64,000 nt of DNA, taken from Apostichopus japonicus (taxonomy: Eukaryota; Echinodermata; Holothuroidea; Aspidochirotida; Stichopodidae). Below are positions 34,401-45,048 of this stretch, piece by piece; position 1 is the first letter of the stretch, and each line of letters begins with the position of its first letter. The translations under genes and the position numbers were made by a program. Below the pieces are notes generated by a model that made no database searches, was not told the origin of the DNA, and saw only the letters and a list, made by a program, of their open reading frames with translations. The stretch covers positions 21,043,594-21,107,593 of the forward strand of contig NC_092563.1 of assembly GCF_037975245.1 (NCBI RefSeq), written 5' to 3'.

Positions 34401-36530
34401 AAACGCTTTCAAGAGCAATCACCATTATGACAATAGATATTACATTTGTTCTTATTTTGACGCTTTTGGCTTTCCAAAGGGTGCGGTCAACTAACATACA
34501 AGCGTCGTCGTGAGCAGTCCCTTTTCGTCTTCGGGATAGGACTTCCATCCAAACTGCATTCAGCGCATGCGCTCTGCTTTCTCATTCTCATTCGCCTTGC
34601 CGACATTGACGTTCACCACTGCGGCCAGCGTGTCTATACGAGGTATCTTCCATCAGCCTACACGATAACACGATGATAGCTAGCCGTAAACCGCTTGAGT
34701 AGCGCACTACCACTTTTCGTCAACGTTTCAGCTTTTCCATTACTCATCCCTCGGTTTATCAGGAGCGACAACCTGGAAGCCCAAATAGGGGTCCTCCAAA
34801 GTTTCTATTGCGTCCTATCCCTCCGTCTTTTCAAGTTTGGAGTCCGCACATATTCGCCTCTCTGTGTGCTTTCCTTATGTACTTGAGTCCACTCATGATC
34901 TTATTCACGTTAGATTTGTCTCGACACCGCTTGGTGGATTTTTTGACACAAGTCCTGTAGTTTTTGGTCAGAGTGCAGCCGCGTGGACTCTCTGACATTG
35001 ACTGATACAAGTCTTCGTGGCAGGACGTGAAAGCGTTCCATAAACACTCTCCGTTAGTTAACGTAGGTCGACGCTTGGCGGCCCTGACATTCCTGGACCC
35101 ACGTGACCGTCTCCTTGTTTCTGTGTAATGAACGAAAAAAGGACGCAGTGAGAGGTCATAAACCAGGCTCAGAACCCCACTTATTACGTCATTACACTAA
35201 ACTTTTCAACGGGCTCAATTTCCGTTGCGTCAAATGAGAGTACTTTTGAACAAAACCGCAAGTAAAAGTTCCAAAATGAAGTCGGACGGTCCATGCACTT
35301 TACAAAGGAGAAGGTGAAAGTATAAAAAAAGAAAGAAAAGTCGTTGGCCAGGGCTGGGCTGGATACAAAAGCTAATCATCCCACTGCAGATATTGGGAGT
35401 ATACATGCCAAATAGCAATTCCGCGGATGCAAGCAAATAAATTAAAGGCGCTATAAAATATGATGTGAAATCTTTGAATGGTTACATGAGCGAGGTCCAT
35501 AAATGCATAGCAAGCTAATTACCTCCACGGTCGGGGTTGGTTGGATGCCGCCTGCCCGAGTTGGCATTTGGCGCGCTAAATGCTGTGTTGTTCAAATCGG
35601 GGCAGATACCTGCGTTACGATATGCGTTGCTGGTTCTTTCTATCCTTTGCGCGTACGTTTGTAGCTCTCCGCAAACATTTTCCTCGTGTCCGATGCAGTT
35701 AACGTAAATCTAATGGATGAAGAAGAGAATATTTGCAGCGTTGTAACGTCATCAAATGGTGTCAGCAGTGGGGAAAAATAAAAATAAAACCTGACATGGT
35801 AGAATCAATCTGTACGCCGTATAAATAAAAAATAAACTAAACCGACATCATGCATGCTCTAATAATGAATTAGTCAGGAGTTACGAATAATTTTGTACAT
35901 AGAACTATGCGACATGCTGTAAAAAGATACCAGCGAGTGTTATTATGAATACCCATGGAACGTGTGCTGCTATGTGTCACCGACTGATCAAAATTGCCTA
36001 CCTCCATATTTGTATATGTCGTTTTACCTCATTAACTATGTAAATATGCCAACGAACAATTTATTAGAGTGTACTTCTCAAATGACGAAACACAGATTTG
36101 TAAAAGAAGCAAGAAATAAAATAGAACACAACATTTCTAATTATCCGTAACTTAAGATCAAAATACTTATCACATTTGTTTTTACCTGTAATGCCGTACA
36201 AAAAAGGCCATTTGATGACAGTGTTGAACCAGCGACATCCAGCCTCCCCTCTTGTGTGCTTAAGTGCTTTGAGAATTTTTCGGCGCACCGCCCCATCGCG
36301 AACGTGTCACAACTTACGGCTGTTGATAAAATATATCAAAAGTCATACAAGCAACCTCACATGTAAATATCACATCGGTGCAAAAACAATTTTAGACCGC
36401 ACAGCTGGTCTGTATATGTAGAATCATAGCAGATCTCTAACCTGCTATAAACTTAACTTCCACATACACATAAAATTGAAACCATCACAAACTTAGTTAG
36501 CAATTCCTAGTGTATGTCATGGAATCGGGA
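28410..36530. other. No gene proven; GC-richer island 34.5-35.7 kb
   Basis: Mostly AT-rich with chance frames. TGACGTCA (full CRE) occurs at 30935-30942 and 34060-34067. From about 34550 to 35720 the sequence is richer in G+C and CpG and holds GCGCATGCGC (near 34563, NRF-1-like) and CCCACGTGACC. This could be a promoter, but I cannot attach a gene. A 22-codon frame starting MDEEENICSVV near 35714 has no clear donor. Confidence 0.35.
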
Positions 36531-36545
36531 AGGAGTGGGTGGGGA

Positions 36546-36604
36546 AGGAGGGGTCGGAACGGAGGGGTCGGAACGGAGGGGTCGGGACGGAGGGGGTCGG
36601 GAGA
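36546..36604. repeat. G-rich minisatellite, 14-bp unit
   Basis: Four copies of AGGGGTCGGAACGG with small changes. The runs of GGGG and GG at short intervals could form a G-quadruplex on this strand. Confidence 0.85.
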
Positions 36605-36972
36605 GTGTGTAAGCATGAGTTGGAAGGGGTAGATTCATATCATTATTAACTTTTGGCGGGAATGTACTGGCTTGGGTGCTGGGATGGGGGGGGGGGTTGT
36701 TCTTGGTTCTGTGCTCAAACCTTTTCTAATCCCCGAGTTTCACGCAGGTACAAGACATCATATTTATTTTTCATTTTTTTCAATGAAACTCTGACATAAT
36801 TCATTGAACTAACCTTATATTGAAACAATATGTGAAGGAGTGAATTAGTAGAAAGCTTTTATGCGTGCAAAAAAAAAATAGCTGTTTTAAAATGACTGGC
36901 TAGATCACGAAACCACCAAAGAGAACTAGGCTCATTTATATCACGTCAAGCGTTCAAGTAAAACTCATTATA

Positions 36973-37028
36973 ATATATATATATATATATATCTATTTAT
37001 AGCAAACATATATATATATATATATATA
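36973..37028. repeat. Split (TA)n microsatellite beside the hammerhead-like motif
   Basis: Two (TA)10 blocks are separated by TCTATTTATAGCAAACA. The minus-strand hammerhead-like motif starts 20 bases to the right, the same arrangement as at 23.5 kb. Confidence 0.9.
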
Positions 37029-37048
37029 GGTGAGAATTAGTTGAGACT

Positions 37049-37115
37049 ATTGGAACACTTGTAGTTGTTACTTGAGTTTCACGCGTTGAGCGATCATCAG
37101 ACAACTGGGACCAAT
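37049..37115 (-). ncRNA. Hammerhead-ribozyme-like motif (type I, minimal stem III)
   Basis: On the minus strand the order is stem I strand AGTTGT, core CTGATGA, stem II CGC-loop-GCG, core GAAA, then C-TCAA-G-T closing a two-pair stem III, cleavage-site base A, and stem I partner ACAACT. Stem I is 6 perfect pairs, and beyond an internal loop ATTGG pairs with CCAAT. These are the hammerhead elements in the right order, with the one- to two-pair stem III known from Penelope-like retroelements. Off-consensus: U faces U where G10.1-C11.1 is usual. The motif lies 20 bases from a (TA)n tract. A second copy is at 23563-23612. Confidence 0.62.
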
Positions 37116-37858
37116 TATATCGTCTATAAGAAAGCGACCAAGCAGAAGCAAAATGGCGCCACCAACCATTCAAAGATACTGCCACCACCAACAATGAGAA
37201 TACTGCCACCTATAGCAACTGATGGAAGACTAACGTTCGAGGGTAGAGAATTTACCAAAAGCGAGTTATTAAGTTATACAAATGAATTACCGGGATATGG
37301 ATTTTAATCTGCTATTAGTGAGATTATAAGGCCAAGAGTCTAATCTGTATCCATTGTCAGGTAAGAACATAAAATAACATCCTTTGCCTGTTCAATTATT
37401 TTGATTTTGTTGATAGCAACAACATCCATATAGCGTTACTTTGTAGAATCCTCAAGTCAGAACCAAAATACTAACAGAAACCTTTATCGGTAAATCAAGA
37501 TGAACTAACTCGTATCAGTCTTTTTTGTTTTTAACTTGTTTACAAAGCAGTATCAGCTAGTTTGACATTTTTTTCTTACCATTTTTTTTGGGAGGGAGCG
37601 TGGGAAATAACAGTTAATTAAACGCCGAGGTATTAACCAATCACCAGTCAGAGTTTAATGTCACGCAGACAGAAAATACTTGGACCGGCTCCAAGCACGA
37701 AGTTCAAGTTTGTCTCGGGTCAAAATTTTGAAGACGGAGGGCCATGTCTTTGTTTGCTACTCTTGAATATTCATGTAGCGTATGAAACTAACGAGGTGGT
37801 ATATGTGTGATTCCCACCCCCCTCCCTTATGTGTAAAATTATAGCATCTGCAGTCCTT

Positions 37859-37972
37859 GGCTTCGGTTAAAGGTATCGCTAATCCCTATGGATTGTTGGA
37901 CTTGCTCAGTTACGTGGCTTCGGTTAAAAGTATCGCTAATTCCTATTGTTGGTAGGACTTGTTCAGTTACAT
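37859..37972. repeat. 57-bp tandem duplication
   Basis: Two copies beginning GGCTTCGGTTAAA and ending CAGTTACRT, about 85% identical. Confidence 0.9.
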
Positions 37973-39340
37973 GTAGTGTATAGTATAGCATTTATCTTGC
38001 GACAAAATGAAGTCGTTACAGCTTTTAGTATATCCACAGAAAAGTGAAAATTAAACTGTATTTGGGGGATTTCTAACGTGCCGACGTTATATCCATGTAA
38101 AGTACAGGAGCCTTTGGATCTTAATTTTAATTACAGTACAGACCTTTGTATGATCAGAAACACAACACATGTGTATAGCTTTACCCAAAATAGAGGCCGC
38201 TATTGTTATGATGCATCCCAAGTTCAGTAAGGCAACATTTCCAAAGCCGATGAAATCTATATAGCTTACTCTATCATGTGCATAAAACTACCTCTGGATA
38301 AATGTTGTTATCTTCAACACAGAATGTAACTATACTATAATTACCAATTTTACTATAGCGGATCTTGAAATCGGATAAATCGGCCATTATTCGGCAGCAC
38401 TTTTTTTTATTCCCATTATCCTCATGTTTCGACATATAGTATCATCAACACAAGTTGAACAGTTTTACTCCTTTCCTTTACCTGATGCGCGCGCCAGTGA
38501 CTCATTCGATTTTTTTTTGTCGTCTCATTTCTTTAAAATTAAAATTTGACATAATTTCTTCACTCCTGCCATCCTCAGAAGCAATAATCAGGTGTACGGG
38601 TCCCGGTTCACGGAGGAACGGCGCCATGCAATGTTTTGACTCTGGTAAATAGCTAATAGCCTGCCTATATAAGCGTGTGTTAAATGACTGCTCTTGTATA
38701 CGTTTATACAGTAGGCTACATCCAATCGGCACGAGCCCTAAGCCACGCGTGTTGTATAGCCTATACATACTCTCCTCTACGATATGTAACCCACATGTTA
38801 CAGCCACACGTACGTGCATGTCGCACGTACAGAGGCCTTCAATTTGCTGTTTCCGCTCGCGATCAATTTACATTGTAGTCGCCGTTACCCTTCATATCTC
38901 TCCTGGTCTTATCTTATTGTTTACAGAAAAAAAAAATCAAGTCAACCGAACTTTGTTTCGGCTCGTATACTAACTTTCTGATGGCCTGGTAAAACTTTAC
39001 TAAGTGTGTATTTGCATTTACAGATCGAAGATCCCTAACAATATATATATAATATATCAGAGCTCTATAAATACGGACTGGCGGCTTGGACTCTGTTGTC
39101 AAAAAAACTGAAAGGTATATAAAGACTTATCTCTATAGAAACCATTAGCGAAGAATATAGTTTACCCATAACTGGGTCGGTCTGCATAAACAACCAGTCT
39201 TGTACACATATATTATCGTAACCATGTCTTTCCTGTTTAAGATGACGTTTTGAATTGGTTTAAAGTTTGGTAGTGTTTCAATGATTTGAGTAAAACTATT
39301 GCTATACTTGGTAGGATGCTTACGAAACGTATCACCAGTG

Positions 39341-39424
39341 CTGGTGAAAACAGGTCTACCTGCCGTGTGCATATAGTGTATACTGGTGAAAACAGGTTTA
39401 CCCACCGTTTTTATATAGTGTATA
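39341..39424. repeat. 42-bp tandem duplication
   Basis: Two copies starting CTGGTGAAAACAGGT and ending ATATAGTGTATA. They lie 190-280 bp downstream (minus sense) of the EF-hand exon, in presumed intron. Confidence 0.9.
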
Positions 39425-39615
39425 TAGCATTTTCTATATATCATTACATACAGCCTAATACTCAATAGATGTAGTAAGACTTATTACCAATGTTTTTCTC
39501 TTTGCCTATATAGAAAGTGAATCGAGATGCCCTGCTCGCGAGTGCATAATCCCCACGTGTTTGTTGGTAATCAGAAGTGGTTAGACTAATCCCCTATCAC
39601 ATAACTAATACATAC

Positions 39616-39803
39616 CTGCATTAGCGACCATCGTACGATGAAACCGGAATTCTTCTTTTGATATCCGTCTGTCTTCGTTTGTATCTATACGTTCGAAGAC
39701 CTTATTCAGACTGCCATTCTCGCTGCCATTTCTGTATTCTTTCCGCGTGATATAGCCATCTCCGTTAGCGTCTAGTGCTACAAAGGGCGCCAGCAGCTCG
39801 TCA
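39616..39803 (-). CDS. Second coding exon of the secreted EF-hand protein: paired EF-hands
   Basis: This exon carries two EF-hand calcium-binding loops. Loop 1 is DANGDGYITRKE (precursor residues 82-93), canonical at positions 1, 3, 5, 6, 9 and 12. Loop 2 is DTNEDRRISKEE (111-122), with Arg in place of the usual Gly at position 6; it probably still binds calcium, more weakly. The loops are 29 residues apart, shorter than the roughly 36 of calmodulin. The acceptor CTCTCTCAG|T follows a pyrimidine tract. Its first base completes the codon left by the 47639 donor (AG+T, Ser71), so phases match. The exon ends GCAG|GTATGT at 39616/39615, a good donor in phase 1; reading on gives a stop after three residues, so more exon sequence is expected downstream on the minus strand. 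I did not find it in the window. The intron to exon 1 is 7.8 kb. Secretion suggests an extracellular or ER-lumen role; that is inference. Confidence 0.75.
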
Positions 39804-40383
39804 CTGAGAGAGGGAGAAAAAAAAACGAAAAGCAATGGATTAAAGGGTGTGAAGAATCGCGCAAAAAGAAACATCTAATGCCGGTAATCTGACCCAGTTT
39901 CGAACGAGGTGTAACAGAAGTGTTAGACACCACCATCGATCCCAGAAAATACACACACAGCGTGCTACCGTCGGTAATTAGACAGTAGTGTACCGTCAGT
40001 ACTATACAGCTGCAGTCAATACCCACATCACAATGTAAAAACGATACAGCGATGGACATCTCAGGTCCAGCTAACGTTTTATTACTGTCTGCATTTTGTA
40101 GCGACAAGAGAAAAAAACTTCATTTGCAAGTAAAGGAAAGTTAACTTTTAAAGATGGCGGCACGCTGTTTGGGGCGAGTCTTCAATGCCCTTAAACACAA
40201 GATCTGCTGTCGCAGCAGACATTACAGTTCATCACACGCCTATACCCATTCAGCCCTTCCTCGATTATGAGAGAAAAGGCGCAAAGGTGGCAACCTGCCA
40301 GTCAAACGTTTCATACCAACTCATGAGCCAGACTCTTTTTTTTTTTGCTTTCTGTCTAATCTCAATGCAATTTTATATGAAAG

Positions 40384-40747
40384 ACGAATTTATTTAGAGA
40401 TGGCATTGAGAACTGCAGCTTTGTTACATCTAAAAAGGAATTAGGTCATACATATAAAGATTCATACAAACAAATACACACTGATACAATGAACCAAAAC
40501 TATCCTGTAAGATACAACAACGCCGTCTCAAACTAGCAGGGCACTCATACAGGAACACCAAGGAACCAGTCTCTCAACTTATCATGTGGACACCAAAACA
40601 TGGAAGGAGAAATAGGGGAAAACATAAGCTCAGCTATATAGATGTAGTTGCTAGGGACATCGGGGTGCTTCAAACTGATCTTCCTAACTTGATGAGGGAC
40701 AGAAATAAATGGGCAAATCTCAACATGATTCCGACTTCTGTCGACTA
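40384..40747 (+). mobile_element. LINE (non-LTR retrotransposon) relic: C-terminal end of a reverse-transcriptase ORF
   Basis: From about 40488 the plus strand reads NEPKLSCKIQQRRLKLAGHS, then YRNTKEPVSQLIMWTPKHGR, a basic stretch, SYIDVVARDIG and LMRDRNKWANL, with a TAG stop at 40745-40747. The pattern (RRL-x-LAGH, P-V-S-x-L, W-x-P-x-x-G-R, Y-x-D, D-x-G, M-x-DR-x-x-W) is the C-terminal tail after the RT domain in many animal LINE-type ORFs. Upstream, KDSYKQIHTDT resembles the K-D-x-x-T-N-x-x-L segment that normally precedes it, but in another frame, so there is a frameshift. Only the 3' end remains, which fits the usual 5' truncation of LINEs. It sits in the intron of the EF-hand gene, opposite to that gene. 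The clade is not determined. Confidence 0.7.
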
Positions 40748-40840
40748 GAGAGAGAGAGAGATACACATATTCAGTCTGAGGGCCCCAAAATATCATTCAT
40801 AAATATACACATACATACACACATACGTACGTGCACGCAT

Positions 40841-40986
40841 ACGTACGTACGTACGTACGTACGTACGTACGTACGTACGTACGTACGTACGTACGTACGT
40901 ACGTACGTACGTACGTACGTACGTACGTACGTACGTACGTACGTACGTACGTACGTACGTACGTACGTACGTACGTACGTACGTAC
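40841..40986. repeat. (ACGT)n tetranucleotide array
   Basis: 146 bp of perfect ACGT repeat, flanked by CA/TACA-rich degenerate repeats. The unit is its own reverse complement and carries a CpG every 4 bp. The Tyr-Val-Arg-Thr frames on both strands are artefacts. It lies 94 bp after the LINE relic. Confidence 0.95.
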
Positions 40987-41134
40987 ATAAACACACGCAC
41001 ATGCATACACATACGTTCATACAAACACACACATAAATACATAGAAAAACAAAATTGGTTACGTAGCTAAGCAGCTGACTGCCGCCTATTGCATTTTCAA
41101 TACGCGTAATTTCTCTGACAGGCACGGAGCACAA

Positions 41135-42403
41135 CGATACAGATACACTCTTCAGAAGCGGAAACTCTACTCACTTCGTTTACTCACGTTTTTTATCAGG
41201 GCCCTCTGAGTAAGTCATATTATGTATCATTCTGTTTGTACAACAATCCATCAATGCCAACCATACGGATATATATCTCAAATCAGACCATTTACTTTAC
41301 AATCGGTATAAACTTTGTTATCTTTCCAAATTAGCATTTGCCTAAAACATACAACACTCTGTATTTGTTTACAAGGGTAAACTTGCACTATAGCAATTGT
41401 AAATCCAGGACCCCAGAACAAGTCCGCAGACCCTTGTAATGCCTCTCTATATACATAAAAGCTGCTTTTGTATTTTAAAAGGCTTACTAGTACGACGCTA
41501 TTGTAGTCACTTTGCGTGTACCAGTCCAAACAAGTAAAAACGAAATGAATTGGAGTAAAACGTCTGACTTAGTATGCTATAACCTATAGAGATCAATCCC
41601 ATATCATCGTACTGTATATTTCCACATATAAACTTGAAAGCCCCCCAAAACGACTATTGTTTAACCCTTTTTGTTGCATTATATTAGACCCCCTCAACTA
41701 GGTGCATTGTAGTCAATACCAAAAACCAAATGTGTTCAATAGCAGTCTCAACATTTAACAGTATAGGTCAGTGCGACAATTTCCAAATACATTTAGGGCT
41801 ACATAGGCCTTCTCTCATTTGCATATAAGATTCGGAACAAATGCATTTTGTAAGCCCGTGACACAGGCTATGATTATTCACTACCGTAATCAATTTCATT
41901 TGAGATGGGCAATATATTTCATATGTGCTGCCACGAAACGACTCAAAAAGTATGTAACAAGAATCGACCACAACGACACCAGGGCCACCCCCGGCCACCC
42001 CCCCCCAGGCTCCTGGATCCTGGATCGGGAATGAGAAAATGATAAATTAAATTCTTGGTACCGCGAATTACTATGCATCTCATAGTGATTCAGTTGAAAA
42101 TTGATGGGGGGGGGGAATCACATTTTCGCCTCTTTCGTTTCTTACATGATCGGTAACTAAGGCAGTCACAAAAGTATCAAAATGAATATTCGCTGTTAGT
42201 CTATACTTCAGGGAATTACTTATCCGGTATGGCGTTGCATAATGCTATGTGCATGCAATAATGAAATTGCTACACACAGGCTTTTGCCGATTGAAACAAA
42301 AAAAAGACATTTTGACAACAAATCATAAATCTATAAACTTCCACATAAACACAGTTATTACAGCTAATGGATATTCAGTATGTTACATTTTGTAACTGCA
42401 AAC
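41135..42403. other. Intron of the EF-hand gene, nothing else seen
   Basis: AT-rich, with short C and G runs near 41998 and 42103. No repeat or exon recognised. Confidence 0.45.
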
Positions 42404-42560
42404 CAGTTGGGACTATTTTCCGTTGTTAATACCACTCTATACTGTACTCTCATACAATGCTTCAAAGCATTCGTACTGTGAGTACGAATAGTTCCTAACC
42501 TTTATCTGATAGAGACAGGATATTCTGGACAGTATGAGAATATTATTCTCATACTGTCCA
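42404..42560. repeat. Foldback repeat, copy 1
   Basis: CAGTTGGGAC, TAATACCACTCTATACTGTACTC and ATCTGATAGA blocks match 55236-55385. Two hairpins lie inside: AATGCTT-CA-AAGCATT, extended by GTACTCTCATAC / GTACTGTGAGTAC, and a perfect 33-bp palindrome at 42527-42559 (GGACAGTATGAGAATA, 1-base centre). Confidence 0.75.
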
Positions 42561-44903
42561 CACTGTCATTACACAGAACTTTAACTAAAACGTGACACAA
42601 AAATAAAGTAGGTAAGAAATTGTGCCAAATGCATGGGTGTAAACTGCAAATATGAAAAATCTCCCTGCCAACAAGTTTCGGAATATTTCGGTAAATTCTG
42701 CGATAGACTAATTGCAATTTTATGAGCTTGACCGGTAAAATTTCTTCTCAAATATTAGGGAAATTTCGCACTTGCTCGTTACATATAATTTATGTAAAAG
42801 TGTCAAAGTACCTGGGAAACCATATTGTATAGAATCGGTGTGGGGTGACGTTTGTCTGTTTGAGACTGACGTATAGGAGGCTGTCACGGTATAATCAATA
42901 AAAACCTTATTTGAGGTTGCGGTAGATTATAAAAAAAAACGACTGATATCACAAGCCTAGTAATATTATTAGGAACTCACTTAGCCTCTTGTTCATATGC
43001 TGCCACTTGTGAACAACTCCGACAGTAGAATAGACTTGTGTTAGACAATGGCCAGTTTTTTTGTTTCCCCCCCCCCCTTTTTTTTTTATTATTAAATTTC
43101 TAGTAGTTTCTCAGGTCTTATGGTTACTTATAAAATACCGAGAACACACGCGAGTTCAACTCGGGAACTGGCGACACATCACAAACACAGCTGCTTTCAT
43201 CGCGTTGCGCGCTCACGATTTTATGTGCTGCAGTTCAAAGGCCTATGTACACATTTTTTTATTGTGTTTTTATCAGCCATATCGTATGTTTACCATAGTA
43301 TTCAGAACGGATCTACCGAGATTCTTACAGGGTTACAACAATGAAAGAAAATAGTGTATAGACCTAAGGAATATGCTTTATAAATCACCCCGAACAAATC
43401 ATACACACGTTAAAAAATGAAAAAGAGCACGAGGAAATTAATATTAAAAAAAGCCATAGATCTTCAAACCAGCCATAAAACATATTGACAACATGATATT
43501 TCTTCTTATTATTTTACATTTCCTTTTTTCCCCTCCGATTCTTTTTTGGATGTTTGTATTCTTTGACTTTTTGTATTTGTGAGCTCAGCTGCTGGATGGT
43601 CTATGGGGGTTCCTGTTCTCAAACAAACTGGTGTTCGGCAAGCACACAGCAGATGCCCCTTTGTCATGCTTTACATTATGGTATATACACCCTTATCGAG
43701 TAGTTTTAATACAACCAACTCAATTTGGCTAAGAAAATGACGACCCTGGATGCGTGGACCTTGCACTTGACCCTTGACCTTTCTATCCACTCACACTATG
43801 CATATATTGATCCTGCGCAAATAAAAACTTCCAGTTTGTGAGAAACACCGTCGTAAAAAGAAGGTTGAGCCGCTCTTTTTTTGTTGTTGATATTCTCAAG
43901 AACTTTGACGGGTCCAAAGAACGGCTGTGATAGTAAAAAGGTACGAGTAATTAAATTGAGAGCGCGGTTAACCGTTAAAAAATAAACGTGGAAAACCATA
44001 ACACCACGCAGTAGTGGTAAGGTGAACTGTATCACAGTGCATGTCTCAGTACTAATGTTAGATGTATTGCAAAGAAACCGTTGCAAACTCTTGCAGTTAA
44101 AAGCAATTAAGCCAGACACATGTTTCAAATGGGGGATGGGAGAGGGTTGGGTTGGGGGGGGGGGGAGAAGTGAGAACAATATTCAGTGGTGCTGTAATAA
44201 CCGTCTGTGGCAGCGACACACGCGGGTGAAAATCATTGCTGAGAACATTAAACTGGTTCCGTACCCATGCACGCTCCTCCCCTCCTCCTGTTGTGTTGGC
44301 CCTGAATTGAAAAGACTGTCATCAGTTAACTGGAGCAACTATGAAGCACGCGTGACTATATGCACCCTTCGGGTTACCTTCATCCTCCTCTGGCCATATC
44401 ATAGCCCCATTTAGCCCCTCTACCATCCCCCGTCCCCTCTCACCTCCTCATCTGAGCACGCATTGCATGTTTCCTTCCCCCGGTCTGCATATATTGCAAT
44501 CGTAAACAGTTCAAAAATAAACACGTGCATTGACATACTCCTACCTCTGCTTCGTTTTAGTTACCATATAACTCACCACACTATCCTCACCCCTCCCAAC
44601 TTCACCTGCTTGCACCAGCATTTCCCTGATGTGAACGACATTTTCCCAATTTCTGTAACAACCCCCTGATTGTACCCCTGACTTATTTGCATTTTATATA
44701 CGCAGTTATTCTCAAAGAGGTCTATTTTCCAGTATACTTTATCTCTTACTTTTACGCAAGGATGGAGATTAGTGGTGGGCCAGGAATATGAATCACCTTT
44801 CATAACACGTACGGTACACTACTCAGAACCACGGGGCATGCATGGAAAAAGTGAACAAACATCCAATTTTCCCATTGTGTCTCACAAACAATAATGATTA
44901 ATA
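42561..44903. other. Intron of the EF-hand gene, nothing else seen
   Basis: C/T run near 43070 and G run near 44153. Open frames over these are chance; no exon recognised. Confidence 0.4.
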
Positions 44904-45000
44904 ATATATATATATATATATACTGTATATATATATATATATACTGTGTATATATATATATATATACTGTATATATATATATACTGTATATATATATATA

Positions 45001-45046
<46 letters not shown>
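44904..45046. repeat. Compound (TA)n microsatellite with ACTGTA interruptions
   Basis: TA tracts are broken at fairly even intervals by CTGTA or CTGTGTA, giving a higher-order pattern of about 18-26 bp, then a pure (TA)n of about 42 bp. Confidence 0.9.

Positions 45047-45048
<2 letters not shown>

Noticed and set aside
40709-41134. Tyr-Val-Arg-Thr repeat proteins
   Set aside because: Translation of the (ACGT)n array, open on both strands; only the LINE tail upstream is meaningful.
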